A stretch of DNA of 64,000 nt, from the NCBI GenBank assembly GCA_017654935.2, contig CM065699.1, positions 42,972,874 through 43,036,873 of the forward strand, given 5' to 3'. The translations under genes were made by a program, and so were the position numbers. This document shows positions 1 through 13,505 of this stretch, piece by piece (positions within the stretch are counted from its first letter, which is position 1; each line of letters opens with the position of its first letter). Under the pieces are notes generated by a model. It searched no databases. It worked only from the letters and a program-made list of their open reading frames with translations, and was not told where the DNA came from. Source of the DNA: Phymorhynchus buccinoides. Its lineage: Eukaryota; Mollusca; Gastropoda; Neogastropoda; Raphitomidae.

Positions 1-28
1 CACCAGTATTAGGCCTAGCTCTTTGACA

Positions 29-1075
29 ATGCCTCCACGACGAAAATTGAGCGAGTTGGATAGGGACGAGCTGTTGCATGGTTCAAGATGGTGTTCCCAG
101 GTCGAGAAGTGGCCAGCGACTTCAGGTGTCCATCTCGTCGATTGTCAGAGGTTACTGATTCACGCTTCACAGCCACTGGGAGGGTCCATGAAAGACGCAA
201 TTCTGTCGACCGAAGAAGACAACTCCACGTGAAGTCGTCTCATTGAACGACAAGCCCTGCAGACAAGACCAGCCTATCTTCCGCTCATTCGAAGCAGCTG
301 AGGTGGCTACTACATCAACATCAGCCAGCAGACCATACGGAACCGCCTTCATTGGGTTTTTAACCTCCGTTTCTCGTCGCCAGCGGTACGGCCACGCGTA
401 ACTCCAGCCATAGGGCAGAACGCCCGGGCGCCTTCTGCGACGTCACGTGAGGTGACAACGTCAGCAATGTCCCAGGGTCCCTGTTTCAGTGATGATCCGC
501 TTCACCCTGAAACCACAACAACGACGGCCGACTGAGGGTCTGGAGGCGCCCAGGGGAACGCTTTATTGACGCTCCACTGTCCAGAAAAGTGGCCTTTGGT
601 GGAAGTTCTTTATGGTCTGGGGGGAGGACCTTCAGCTTCACAGCAGAACACCCTTGTATCATGTACAGGGTAACCTGACTGGCCTCCGATACGGGATGAG
701 ATCCTTTCGACCGCTGCTGGGCCTACACTTCGCAGATGTGACCGCCGCTGTCCTACAAGTGATGACAACGCTCGCCCCCACAGGCTAAGGTGGTCAAGCG
801 ACTCCTGCAGAGTCTGGATCAACAGATTGGGAGTGGCCAGCCTGCAGTCCCGATCTCAACTCGATTGAGAACCTCTGGATGAGCTGATCGCAAAGTAAGG
901 AGCAACCACCCCCCTCCTCAGGATGCGCAGCACCTCTACCAGATGCTGCAGGCTGAGTGGCAGGCGCTTCCACAGAGGATCTTCACCACCCTGGTCAACT
1001 CCATGAGGACTCGCTGCGTCGAGTGGCCAGAACAGCATGGCGGATTCCCGCATTCTGAACTTCTTGGGAAGCATC
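29..1075 (+). pseudogene. Decayed Tc1/mariner (Tc1-type) transposase
   Basis: Cut-and-paste transposase of the DD34E Tc1 group, now dead. The ATG at 29 opens MPPRRKLSELDRDELLHGSRW, the usual Tc1 N-terminus before the first helix-turn-helix. Near 305-345 the second helix-turn-helix reads ISQQTIRNRLH. Near 475-510 the FSDD..RFTL stretch holds the first catalytic Asp. Near 612-690 there is FMVWG followed by RTPLYHVQGNLTGLRY. Near 755-770 DDNARPH holds the second Asp, and near 847-880 SPDLNSIENLW holds the Glu region. The C-terminus is PQDAQHLYQMLQAEWQALP. These pieces lie in different frames, so several frameshifts and stops disable it. Terminal inverted repeats are not seen; the left end lies outside the window. 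The family call is firm, exact ends are not. Confidence 0.9.
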
Positions 1076-1139
1076 ATAAGCCCTGTCTTGTGATTTCAAT
1101 TACTTTGGGAAATCAAATTTCGATACGTCCCACTTGATC

Positions 1140-2511
1140 AACTGTACAGACCAACGATTTGCTCGAATTGAAGGCATTGTGTATCGTTATCACTAAAGCT
1201 TTAATTAATGTTGCCAAAATTCAACCATTGGCTTCTATTTGGAAAGTTATGAATTATTTGGCAAGTGATCCTTAACTTTTTGTGATAGCTTATGTTATCG
1301 TGTTAGGGCAATGTCACAGAAACAGAGTCTGTACATCCATTTTGTGAAGTAGAGCTAGTCGGTACATATTGTTATAACAGTTTCCACGGTAGTTCTCGTA
1401 AACGTACGTCAGGTTGTGCTAGAGTGGCTTTAGCCACACTTGTTCTCTATCATATAGTTGAGGTTCCTGCGCCGAAAGTATACAGCACGTGGAATTGTTA
1501 TTTATTTATTACTATTCTTTGAGTATTGCTTTTATTTCTTAAGTTTGATATACAAAAGCTGCCTCAGGAGCACGACAGGTCTTTTCTAACCTTTTTGCTC
1601 TGAGCTACTGTTGATCAAATCGATCCAAGTTTGCGTGAATGCTTTATAAAAGCATTGTACTTGACAGAGTACAGCCCTATTTGATAGAAAAGTCTGCCGC
1701 TTCATTTGTGATTTACTGCGATGGTCTTGGCTACGATAATGGCGCTGACAGTAAAATGATGCTTTTTCGTTCCATTTTTGATAGTTGAGGTATTTTCTTG
1801 CTTGTATTTAATATTTCTGTTGTTAAATATATGCTGTTTGCCATGTCAGCCATGGGTACTTTGCTAAGGCTTGACGTTGGACGTTTAGTCCAAACACGTT
1901 GTTTCTTTTTAACCCCATTCTTTTATCATATGAATCAATTTAACTTATTCTTCCCTCCCAATTTCCTTAATATTGTTGTGTTAAGAGACTATTCTAATAA
2001 TTTTTATTTTGTAAACTACCTCAAAAGGCCAAGTTTCTTGTTGCATCAGTATAGTCCTATGGCTAGGAGCTTTTTTTGGGCTAATATGTATCTTTAATGC
2101 AGAACATCGTGAACATTGTTCAATTATTGTCTTTGCAGATAGGATATGTTTTGGTCGTATCATCTGCAAGTTGTTGTTTTTAATACTTGTGCATTTCCTG
2201 ATTTGTCCTTGAACGTTTTATCCCTGTATTTTGGCTATGTATAAATGCAACGGCTTGTATTCAACACCAGGAGAATACAATGAGAAAATTGACGCATGTC
2301 TTATCCACAATTAATGTCCAACAGTCTCTTAAATCTGCTCCATAATTGATATGGCTACTGTTTATTTCTTATAATGTTTAGCCACTTCCTGAAGTCAGTT
2401 CCAAATCCAAATAACTCGAAAAAGTTGTAGTAGGTATGGTTTTGAGATAGACCAAGCCTTGGCATCAATCAAGTGCAAGACGGTAACCGCTTTCCTGATT
2501 TGTTCTAATAA
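1140..2511. other. AT-rich non-coding stretch
   Basis: No coding signal, RNA gene or recognisable repeat was found. The sequence is T-rich on the plus strand, with short chance open frames only (for example 1798-2097). The first part may still hold the 3' flank of the Tc1 element, but no inverted repeat was recognised. Confidence 0.5.
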
Positions 2512-2701
2512 TTAACCCTTTCATACCGCCAATGTCGCATTTTGGCACCACAGTGATTTAACACCTATGTCCACTGAAGGCATCAAATTGTGGTCCATTA
2601 CCTAAAGAAACCTATTGTCTTAGTTTGTGGTTTTGTTCTCTATCCGGTAAATTTAGGGACAGTTTTTGGTTGAAAATATGGTTGGGCGTTGAAAGGGTTA
2701 A
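2512..2701 (+). mobile_element. TTAA-flanked piggyBac-like MITE, copy 1
   Basis: A 182 bp element (2516-2697) begins CCCTTTCATACCGCCAATGT and ends GGGCGTTGAAAGGG. It is bounded on both sides by a perfect TTAA (2512-2515 and 2698-2701). TTAA duplication with CCC...GGG termini is the hallmark of piggyBac-type transposition. The interior shares TGTCGCATTTT..CACCACA and GGCATCAAAT with the copies at 31.8, 47.75 and 48.4 kb. No coding capacity. This copy is shorter and more diverged than the others. Confidence 0.8.
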
Positions 2702-5700
2702 TAACATCATCGATTGTGCGATAAATGGTAACAATAATACGGCACTTAATGTATGCAGCCTGGTCATCGTTAATTAATTTATGAGAACCTTTGTCCAATC
2801 GCCGTGCCAGACTTTAACTAAGATCTTATAATCAGTATGTGTTAACGTATCGGCCTCCCGAACTCGTTAGCTGTTCTCTGTCTAGGTCTTTACCTTTAAG
2901 GTTAATGTTATTATCCCTGGCATTGCGTGGACGATAGTTTACCTTTATCGAGTAATCACTACTCTAATTTTAGCCCAGAAAATATATATAAAAAAGTAAG
3001 GAATTCTAATCCATGAGTCTATCCATGCCTGGGGCCAAACCCAGTTTTTTCATACTGGCTAGAGCTGAGGTTGTTTCTGTTACTGATACAAGGCCTTCAC
3101 ACAAATTAAATTCGGTTCATTGAGGTGTTGGATATTTACATCAATCTAATGATTGTTAGATGCTTGGCTACTACGTTTTCTTTGTCTGTTTTCTTGATTA
3201 TACATATTCTTATAGTAAGACACTTGAATGCGACTTATCTCTGTAGGTTCAGTAACAACATCCCCAGATTCTGGGTTTTTTTCTTATTTCTTACTATTTG
3301 TAGATTACGAGTACTTGGTGTTTTTCTCCCCCTTCTCTCTCTGATCCATTTCATCCGCTATCTTACTTGGCTAGTTTCGTGTTTTTTTTGTATATCAGTA
3401 ATTTTCAAGTTTTTGTTTTTAATTTTTGTAAGTTTGATTGTAATTTCTCATTATTTGGTTCTTCTTTATTATAAATTATCCTTTCGTTCCCTTTTGACAT
3501 GCTAACTGCTGGACCATGTTTATAAAAACACTGCGAATTTTCGCCTTTTACCCATTCCCATTTGGTTTTTTATTATTATTATTGGAGTGACACATGTTTT
3601 AGTATTCGTTCGTCGTTCAGAGCAATGTTCAAGGTATTCACTTCATTTTTTTCACATAAAAAAAAAATGGGTTCGTTTTTTAAGGAAAAACTGTGTTAAA
3701 AACTTCCCGCCACACTGGACCGACGTCCAAACTACTAGTCATATAACATTACTAGTGATAACGACATTTCGATTATGTGCTAGAATTTGGATAAGGTATG
3801 ATGCTCACACAAGAAGGCACACATGGGAAAAAAGACATAGGACGATGCAAAGGCGAGTACGAGCTGGGCCGCGCAATGAATGGATTATTCTATTCCACGT
3901 GGTAATTTTTGTTCCATCTGGGTGGAATATTCTCCCAAATGGTCTGTGTAATAAGCAAGCTGCTGCGTATAAACTGTTGTCAGGGCATATACCTCTTGCA
4001 GCATTGAACGGGTTACCCGATGTAACATCTGCTGTGTTTCTCAATTACGCAATTTAAGATCACCACAAATGTTCAATTTTGCCCAAGTTTTCTCAAGGGT
4101 AACTGTAAGGTTGCTAAATAAATTTTTTTTTCTCCACAGACCTGATTGGGGGCGTAAATGTTAACGATATTAAGGGGAGTGTGTTAAAGCACACTCTAAT
4201 GGCTTATTGTGTGTCTTCTGTTTAACTAATTCTTATGTTTTTTTCGAAAGAGTTTTATTAGCAAATCACAAAAATTCATCACAGGCTTACTTCATGCGTT
4301 TACCTTAGTGGACAAAAACAATATATTTCGCGCCCATTCTTTTTTCCCACACAGGTACATCATTCCTCAATAACGATGTGTCTCTTGCAGGACCATATGA
4401 TATAAACAACGGTTGTTTTGAAAGTATGAAACAATTGTAAAGAGGTGTTCTTATTTATCATGAAGTTCAAGGGTGACATTGAAATAATCACTGGTCCAAC
4501 CACTTATGGTGAGCTCTGTGCCATGCATGGGGTCAATGTTCGATTTAAAAAAAAAAACTTGAGTTAGCGTATGAAAGAACACAATTCTCATCATTTGCTT
4601 ATTATTATAAAACTGTCTCCAAAAGTTGGTATAAGTCCTTGAAGATTTAATAATTCCTCTACTCTTAAAGAAACTCTTCAAAGTCCTCCCGTTCGTTAGA
4701 TAGAGCTGTGACCCCCATGGATGAGAAGTAGCAAATATATGTTACAGAACACTACTACTGTTGTATAGCCACGGCACTGACTAACTACAGCGTTGATGGT
4801 ACATTTGGTAAGGGCAGTAGGATAAGCAGTGTGAGGTTGAAAAACAAAGATTAATAACAAGAAAAATCTCCTGGTTGGGCGTTTTATCGCAGCCACCTGT
4901 AGACAGAAACTGTAACTGTTGGAATTTAGTGAACGGAAGCAAAATGAAGCTGATAGGAAAAATAACTATTTTGTTTATATAGGATATTTCAATGTTGATT
5001 TTTCTCTCTAACCCGCTAAAACATTTAATACAACATCCTTAATCATTCATCATCTTAAACAAGTTAATAAATACTCCACAGGAATCACTGATACCTCTAG
5101 AACACATGCATGGAGTCTAATACAATTCCCCCCCCCCCCCCCGCAAGCCCTGACATTATTTAATTAGTTACTTGAGTTTTGTTCTACACTTCGCAAATGA
5201 TACACAGTGTTCCTTGTGTTGTTGTTAAAATCCTGCGCAGTGTACAAAACAAGGGCTCATTTCACAAGAGAAAAAGCAGATATAAATTATAATGATAAGT
5301 AGATTCGTTTAAACTTCTGTGCAAAATACTAGGAAATGAAGATTGGACTGCAATATCGCACCGCTGTCAGTAGGAAAAAATTAACCTAACTCAGAGTTAG
5401 CAATTTTTGCAGTAAAGCGTGCATGAGGGGACACGGCTGTACTGGTAGCTCTTGACAGAAAGAAACCATGAAAGACACCTGGAAAACACGGGAATGTGCT
5501 GCACCTAGATTACGTTGCAAATATGCCGTTCTTCTTTCGTGCGACTGTGGGTACGTTTGTACAAAAGATGGCGGCGCCCAAGTCCAGGTGAGGATTTTTT
5601 TCACAGTCAATAAAGGCTTCGTGTTTTTGATACGCACAATAACTTGCCTCACACTGTGCGAAGCTAAGCAACAACATTTAATGTCAGCTTTACACGCACA

Positions 5701-7008
5701 TTGTTTTTGCTGCACTTATAAAACTATTTAGTATATTTAGTTACGTGTTTTTTTTGTAGCAATTCACGCTTTGCAAATTCGATTTATTGAGCACTTCAGG
5801 GGCAGAATTGGCATTTTTATATAAAAAACAAAAAAATTAGATGGTAAGTTCGTTAATAAAATACGGAGGGAGAGTGTTTTTTTGCATTTTTTCTCACAAA
5901 ACACTGAAAATATGAGTTTAGGCACTATCTTAGAAGGCCGGGGACGATATGTTAATCAAATAGTTACACTGACAGAGGTGTCCCCCCGCCTGCAGTGAAC
6001 AGTGTTCATTGTTGTTGTGTTGGGACCCCACTGGTGTACAAAACAAGGCTATTTCAAAAAAGAACACCACTATAATAATGATATGAGAAATTAGGGTACA
6101 TCGTCGTTACAGTCTGGTGACACGTCACTCACGAACCACTTCGAAAGATATGCAGGAACAAACAGGCATATTATATACAATAGCTTCACTTGAAAGAGGT
6201 TGTGGAAAATGCTTCACTGAAGAGTTTTATGTCAATAGCTAAAAACTGCATAACCGTTTTAAAATTAGTAACGTAAGAGACCAAAAGATGCATCACCTTG
6301 AGTTAAACAAACACACGGAACAAAGAGATTAAAAAAAATAAAGACAAAAACAAACTTCACAAAATAGGACTAAGAGGTATAACAAAATCTCCTCGACAGG
6401 ACTGGGAAAGTTTCAGTAGAACCTGAGAAAGAGTACTGATAACCAATTAAGAAAAGAAAATGTAACTATTATGAAACAAGTTAAAAAATTACCCAAGGTA
6501 CGTGATCCTGTTAAGTCAACGGTGTACCAAGGGGCTGGTGGAAAAATTGTGCAAAGTTTCATAAATAAAAGGGCACTTGATCAGATAATATACCACCCAG
6601 CATGGAAAATGGTTAGGGACACAATTACTCCAACAAGACAAATCTAACATAATATGTTTGTCATGATGATGCAGAATACAAAATGACAATTAATCTTTAC
6701 CCCACATTTAATAGCAACCAGCAGTGAAGAATTAAATTAACGAGTAGATTGTACACTTAGTCAGAAAAAATGCACGTAGTGTAGGAATTAATACATGAAA
6801 CGAAATATTGACGGTTTTATAATGATAAAGAGTTAAAATTCAAAGAGCATAGGGCGCTGCGACAATAGCATTGCAGCATGTATGCACACATATTCATACA
6901 AATACACGGACAACGTCAAATGAAGTTTAAGCGATAGACACATAAAGATACACACGTATCGTCACAGAAACGCCACACCACCTATAGCTCCTAACGCACA
7001 GCAAAGCG
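2702..7008. other. AT-rich intergenic DNA without recognisable genes
   Basis: Nothing supportable as a gene. The stretch contains a C homopolymer at about 5127-5143 and A/T-rich runs. A 330 bp stretch around 5390-5730 is open on both strands and slightly GC-richer, but has no recognisable domain or splice pattern and is left uncalled. Confidence 0.45.
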
Positions 7009-7562
7009 AGCCCCCCCCCACCCCCCCATATTTACGCCAGGTCGTGGCATACATTACATTCTGAAGATATACCAATGAATAGGATTGTAAAGCTGCTATG
7101 ATATAGCTAATTGGGATGGCACAAACGACATCACACACACAACGCACACACACCACACAACAACACACAGTACACACACATCAAACACACCAATCACAAC
7201 ACCCACACAATCACAACACAAAAGACCACAATACACTAAGCACAACACACCACGAACACAGATATAACACACACACCAGCTCCACAAAACAAAACAAACC
7301 AAGCAACAACAGACAAACAAACAACAAAAAACACAACCACCACAAACACCCACACACCAAGCAAACACACACCCACACTACGCACACACACAGCGCACAG
7401 CGCCAACACGAGACACAAATATACACACACCACACACAAAAACACAACAACCACACCACCACCACACACGCACACATTATCACATCACCCACCCACCGTG
7501 CACCACCCCCACGACACACACACACACCACACACACACACACACACTCTCTCTCTCTCTGTC
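7009..7562. repeat. C-tract plus imperfect CA-rich block ending in (TC)n
   Basis: A run of C at about 7011-7028 is followed from about 7118 by roughly 400 bp of almost pure C/A sequence made of broken (CA)n, (CAA)n and (CCA)n. It ends in (AC)n and (TC)n near 7525-7560. The long open frames here (on both strands) are products of composition, not genes. The ragged pattern may be real microsatellite decay or consensus error. Confidence 0.85.
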
Positions 7563-7739
7563 TCGATCTCTGTCTTTCCTCCCTGCCAGTACATAGTGAA
7601 CACGTAACTGACTTTCTGGTTACTACAAAGTCACAAAAAAACAAAATTTAAACACACAAACCAAAAACAAACTAAGAAATTCCCATAAAAAAGTGGTTTA
7701 GCTCTGCACCTTGAATTTTCCTTTTGATATGGTGTATTG

Positions 7740-8000
7740 TGCGTACACATGCACGCGCGAGGCGTTGTGTATGGCAGTGCGTGCGCCGTGTGATTTGAGG
7801 TAGTTGTGCTCGCGCCGCGCGCCGCCGCGCGCGCGCGCGCGCGCGCGTTGTGTGTGTGGTGTGTGTGTGTGATGTGTGTGTATGGTGGTCTGTGTGTGGT
7901 GGTGGTGTTATGTGTGAGTTTTTGTGTGTTGGTGTGTGATTGCATGCGTTTCTGTTGTGTGTTTGCGGGGCATGCGCATATGTTTATGTGTGTGGTTCAA
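7740..8000. repeat. (GC)n then GT-rich simple sequence
   Basis: Alternating purine-pyrimidine DNA: a CG-rich core (about 7808-7850, mostly GCGCGC) passes into imperfect (GT)n. Such sequence can adopt Z-form DNA. Not coding. Confidence 0.8.
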
Positions 8001-8145
8001 CAATGTGATAAAGAATAATATAGGCATCTAAACTTGATAGGCATAAGTTTGTATGCAGTCGAGGGCTCTGCCTGTTTGTTTTATAATCTCATTGATTTTG
8101 CACATATTATATATCTATCTAGAGGGCTCTGTCTATTTGATAATC

Positions 8146-8149
8146 GAAG

Positions 8150-8184
<35 letters not shown>

Positions 8185-8625
8185 TGTGTGTGTGTGTGTG
8201 TGTGGTGTGTGGTGTGTGTGTGTGTGTGTGTGTGTGTTGTGTGTGAGTGAGTGAGTGAGTGGTGAGTATGGTATGTATGTGTGGTGTGTGATTGTGTGTT
8301 GGTGTGTGTTGTGGTTTGTGCGGAGATAGAGAGGGAGTAGAGAGAGGAGAGAGTATGTGAGAGAGACGCGCCCCGAAGCAGATGAGGGAAGACGCAGGAC
8401 CACGGAGGACTAGAAGAGGACAGATGGAGAGAGAGTCCTAGAGAGTGGCCGAAGGAGGAGAGAGAGAGCGATGGAAGGGAGGAGTGCCTGACGGTGACGG
8501 ATGAGGAGGCCAGGAGAGAGAGAGGAGAGAGGAGAAGGAGATAGAGTAGAGAGAGAGAGATGACTTAGAGGAGAGAGAGGAGACGAGGGGAGAGGAGGAG
8601 AGAGATGAGAGAGGACTGACCGAAA
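8146..8625. repeat. (GT)n block followed by GA-rich block
   Basis: Near-pure (TG)n from about 8150 to 8315 changes into imperfect (GA)n/(GGA)n to about 8620. Open frames with runs of Ser/Leu or His/Thr are compositional. A clean (GT)n stretch at 8150-8205 is the best preserved part. Confidence 0.85.
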
Positions 8626-8937
8626 TACCCGACATGTTTTATTGAGGGTAAAAGGATAAGCTACAAATGCCTTCTTGCAACTGGCCCTCTCTCTCCACCC
8701 ACAACTCACACCCTGCATTCAGGCACAATGGGAAAAATTGACATAAAACCAATGCAAAGATAATGGGACCAGAGAATCAACATTGGAACATTAAAACAGC
8801 ATACAGAAAGACATACAAAAAAAAAAAAAAATGTAAACAATCTTGGCATACGTGATATTTGTATAGAGTAAATTCATTAACATAAAACTGAGTGGATGCA
8901 AGAATTGTCCATTATGTACTTGTGATAAAAGATTACG

Positions 8938-9030
8938 AAAAGAGAGGAGAGAGAGAGAGAGAGAAAAGAGAGAGAGAGAAGAGAGACGATGAGATGAGAT
9001 GAGAGAGGAGAGAGAGAGAGAGAAGAGACT

Positions 9031-9066
<36 letters not shown>
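8938..9066. repeat. (GA)n microsatellite
   Basis: Imperfect (GA)n of about 130 bp, cleanest at 9035-9064. It is followed by 'ttcggattcggatcgg', a short direct duplication. Confidence 0.85.
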
Positions 9067-9067
<1 letters not shown>

Positions 9068-9708
9068 CGGATTCGGATCGGAAGGTTTAAATGAACCGGC
9101 CATGGGCCCATGTCATGGGGATGGGAGATTACGATAGGGAAGAATAAAAGATAGCAATAATATGAATGGACACAATAAAATGATTAACCAATTAAATAGT
9201 TGACAATAACAAACTCGCAACTAAAATTTATGTGAACCAAGCAATGTAAAGAAAAGGACTGGAATCGTAAATAGATAAATAGAAATAAACTATACCGTAA
9301 ACTAATAACTTAAAATAAAAATAAAATAATTTAATTAAATTGAAATTAAATCAATAGAAATCAATCAAACTAACTTGATCAAATACATAAAAACACTCAA
9401 CTCAAAGTAGTTTTCTTGTTCAATTAGTGAAACGAATAAAGTCAAAAATCATAACAATTGTCAAGACCAACCACAAACAGACAGTTAAAAACAATTAAAT
9501 AAACTTCGTTGACTATGAAAACCGAGAGAATTTTCAAATCATTTTCAATCGATTAATCAAATAATAGCCAACGCAAAACAAACCATCGTAAATCAAAGAC
9601 AATATCAAACCATTCCATCATTCAACCAAGCCAATCAAGAATTTTCCAAACTTCAATAAACAATCAAGCAACAGCAAAAACATATAAGCCTTACATTCAT
9701 ATTCTTAT
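9067..9708. other. A-rich unique-looking DNA
   Basis: Strongly A-rich on the plus strand with scattered CAA/TCAA words. No coding or repeat family recognised. Confidence 0.4.
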
Positions 9709-9890
9709 CGCGCGGCACACACGTCGCACGCGCACGCACGCGACGCGCACGCGCACCAACCACGCACACACGACACACTCACCACACCACACACACACCA
9801 CACACACCACCCCCCCCCCACCACCCCCCCCCCACAAAAACACAACACACACACACCACACACACACACACACAACACACACACCATAAA
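9709..9890. repeat. CG/CA-rich simple sequence with C-tract
   Basis: Begins with CGCACG-type alternation, then broken (CA)n with internal C runs at about 9810-9832. Confidence 0.85.
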
Positions 9891-10327
9891 ATTATATATA
9901 AAACTATGCAGCAATACACCGCCACCCCCCAAACGTGAATACAGAGTACATCATTACAGTTCCTAATCATGTTAGAAAAAAATAAGATATGTAACGCTTA
10001 GTAGAATATTTGAAAAATCAATAGAAAACCAGTGTAATATGATACCTGATTATATATATGCCAAATAAAATAACCACCCCTCATTCAAACCAGCCGTTCA
10101 ATTATTCAAACTTCAAATAATCAAACCAAAACAACCAGCTCGTAAAGGCCCACCATATTGACAATTCAATTAATAACATGCTAATAGAAAAGTTTATGAA
10201 ACATAGGGAACATTACAACAAATATGCACTCCAGAAAGCATACCCTATATTAGCCACAGGAAGGCTAAGGGCGTGTTTTCTTTACATAGGACACAGTCAC
10301 ACAATTAGTCATATTTACATTTGCGGG

Positions 10328-10735
10328 ACCCCCCCCCCCCCCCTCCCCACGCTAGCAATTCAAATTTCTTTCTTTATTTCTCTTTTAAATACAACCTCCC
10401 TGTTTAATTCCACACACACACACACAGATTTACACACACCACCCACCACACAACACACACCACACCCACACACACCACAACACCACACAACACACACACA
10501 CCACCAACACACACACACACACAAACCACCACCAAAACACAACAACCACACACCACACACACACCACCGAGCACACACACACAATACACAAGAAACACAC
10601 ACACGCACACACGCCAACATCATACATTACACACACGTAAATTTGCACACGAAACGCACATAAAAAATACACATAATACCCACGCCAACGGGCATTAACA
10701 ACCACACATACACATATACACCACACAGACAAAAA
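10328..10735. repeat. C-tract plus CA-rich block
   Basis: Run of C at about 10329-10343, then from about 10410 about 320 bp of broken (CA)n/(CCA)n. The order C-run, short spacer, CA-block repeats that seen at 7.0-7.5 kb. The flank after this block (10780-10860) loosely resembles the flank after the 9.7 kb block (9970-10050), so the two may be diverged duplicates. Confidence 0.75.
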
Positions 10736-12459
10736 ATATGCACACCTACTCCCAAAGCATGGATACCTGGGAATATACCACATAAATGGCATGTATAGAA
10801 AAACATCAGATAACGTACTGATATTTAGGATTTTGAGAATCAATGAAAAACCAGGTTTCTTGATTGCATTCACACAAGGAAAATACATAAATATCAGGTT
10901 CCATATTATATGGCCGTAGAAGACTTAGCAAATTAGCAACGTAAGAAAAAACATAAGTTATATTCGTGTGTACTATCTTCTAGTTTCTTTTTAACTTAAC
11001 TCCCGTTTCTGTGTCATTTCCAACGACCTCTGTTTATGCTCGAATAAATACAAAGCACCAACTTTACAGTGTTATTTCACTAAAGCCATTAGAATAGCAT
11101 AGTATGGACAAAGCTGGATGGTCGTGCAAAGAATTTTACGAGGTAAATATTTTAATCCTTCTATCACAGAACCTAGGAACATACAAAAGTTACGAATGTA
11201 TGTACAGATTTCTAAAAACAATTGGGGGACAAAAGGGGCAAAGCACATAATATCAGGTGAACTGAGCATGGAAAAAACGAATTTATTGTCTTAATAGGAG
11301 GACCCCACCAAGTCTCTACAAGCGTATAGACTTTTCTTATAGCTAGTTATTAATATCAAAAACTGCCATGAGAGAGGAGGGTGAGAAACGATTTAAAAGA
11401 TGCATTAGGAAGAAAGAATAGGGCGTTTTCCACCTGGAAAACATACACTACTCCATCCCTGACGGAAAACCAAAATCTATAGTCTTTGCTTGAATACCCG
11501 TAAGGAATGCTTATTTGTTAAGAACACCTTGGTTTGTCCCAAACGTGGCCAAAACCATACTTATACAAATGTGAAGCCCACTTTTGAAAACCAAGTAGTT
11601 TGTTTTTAACATATGTTAAATTGTACAAACATTTTAATCTGGATTTATTATGGATATCGGTTACAGGATGCCAATAATTTAGCCAAAATTTTATGCATTT
11701 AAACAAACATTATTTAGTAAACGCGGATGTCTTTCCAGTTTCTGAATTAAAACTAGAATTAGGAGTTCCTAATGCTGACGTTGAGAAATTCTTTAGCGCA
11801 AACAAATGAAACCCTTTCACTAAGTGTGTGATTCAGGGCCATTGAGGACCCACCAAACTTCCGAAGCATATAGGACAATATGGGGTGTATCTGGGCAGTC
11901 AAAATAACAACTTAAAAAAACACAGAAGGTGAATTGATCGCCAACAGTCCAATATAGTTTCCAAATACAAATACAAAAAAACGGCTTTCTTTCCCCTTAA
12001 CCGACATATTCGTGGCAAGTGCATGCGAAAAGGGAAAGCCTAGTCGAAAAAAAAAATGACCCAAGGGTATTTAAAACAGTTAAACAATTTCAATTTCTAT
12101 TTTTATCATCAAGGCCATTTTCGCACTTTAGATGAAATATACGCACACCATTCATAATATAACAATTATGGACTGTCGTTAAAAGTTGACGACAAAAAAA
12201 AGACTTACTTAGTCTGTTGGTCTTGTGTCGCTTAAAAATTGTATAGATATGTCGTTGAGGGAACCAGTCACAGAAATGACAGTAAGAGTTTACTATCGTC
12301 TGGCCAAAAAGCAGATCAAATAAAAGTTCTTAAAAATGTGTATATAAGATAATCTAATACCATTGCTTACCTGAAGGTTTTATATCGTTTGGAGGCAAGT
12401 TCGTGGATCAAGAAGAAAAACAGAAAATAGGTATGGCATAGTTCTCTTGCTTAACAGAG
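10736..12459. other. Intergenic DNA, no gene recognised
   Basis: AT-rich sequence with no supported coding region. Short minus-strand open frames (for example 11072-11269) lack domains and codon bias. Confidence 0.4.
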
Positions 12460-12590
12460 AGAGACGAGAGGCAAGGAGAGAGAGTTGAAGGCAGAGCACG
12501 TATGAGAGACGACTTGAGAGTATGACGAGGAGAGAGAGAGAGAGAGGAGTAGCGACGAGAGGAGAGATGAGAGGAGAGAGCACAATATAG
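12460..12590. repeat. Imperfect GA-rich microsatellite
   Basis: About 130 bp of (GA)n with interruptions such as GACGA and GTATGA. Confidence 0.75.
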
Positions 12591-13277
12591 ATTGATGGTC
12601 TGAGGGCGTAATTAGTCAGTCCAGTCGAGCATCGTTAATTAAAAGAAAAAGATCTTGATAACATTTTGTTCTCTTTGCGGTATACATCGCTTTTCTGTAT
12701 AAGTAGATTTGACTCCTGACAAGATTGTTACAAAAGACATCTTGAAACGTCAATTATCACAATAATGGAGTGTAACGTATCTTTGCGGAAAAAATAATGT
12801 TGGTATCAGGTCGAATTTATTTATGAAAAGTGTCTCTTCAAATATTAAGGAAATGAGGATGCTGTATTTTTTATCCACCAAGGTGTTCCAGATGCAGAGA
12901 TGTGATAAGGACAAACACGGACGGCAACAATACCTTGGGTGTTTAATTTTCTTGTTGTTTGTTTTAAAACAAAAAGTCACAGACAATTTTTATAATCCAC
13001 CATTCTAATCACAGGGCAATGAAGTAATCTTAAACAGCACTGGTTCAAAAACATTATGTAAAAATAAAAGCTGAACAGCAAAACGAACACAGAGCTTGGA
13101 CTACGTTAATGACGTTAGGTTAAGTAAGGGGGAGTACGAGAGGTGTGGGGGCGCCGATAAAAAACGTGGAATGCAAACAGATTTACAAAACTTTTTGTTA
13201 AATATTAAATCTTGGATGTAAGCGAGTGTGGATATAGTTAAAACAACTTATATTGGTTTTTTTTACATAATTAAAGT

Positions 13278-13505
13278 GCTATGGCTTGAGTTGGTTAGAA
13301 TCGCCGGACTTCGTAAATCCGACAGGTTTGCGAGTGTGGGAGATTGAATCTAGGTCCGTCCGCGATGGGTGTCCTTGGGAGACACTTACTTTATATCCTC
13401 AACTCCACCCAGGGAAAGTGGGTAACTTGGACGGCTGTTGGGGAAACAAAAGTCCTTCGGGTGAGACGGAAGACCCCCACGTCAGTGGGGCCACCATTCC
13501 CTCTT
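13278..13505 (+). mobile_element. tRNA-headed SINE (degenerate)
   Basis: A tRNA-like head carries an A-box match TGGCTTGAGTTGG (13282-13294) and a weakened B box GATTGAATC (about 13342-13350, consensus GTTCGAATC). The body reads GGGTGTCCTTGGGAGACACTT, then CCACCCAGGGAAAGTGGGTA, GACGGCTGTTGGGG and CGTCAGTGGGGCCACC. From memory this layout is typical of molluscan SINEs. A further piece with AAACCGAAGGTCCCGTGTTC lies at 13590-13650 and may be the 3' part or a second fragment. RNA polymerase III transcription is expected for the family; this copy is probably inactive. Confidence 0.7.

Noticed and set aside
5386..5731. Overlapping open frames on both strands near 5.5 kb
   Set aside because: No domain or splice signals; likely chance in a less AT-rich patch.
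7116..7607. Thr/His-rich 163-codon frame, and similar frames at 10.2-10.9, 26.0-26.7 and 28-29.4 kb
   Set aside because: Products of (CA)n; opposite-strand Cys/Val frames exist at the same place.
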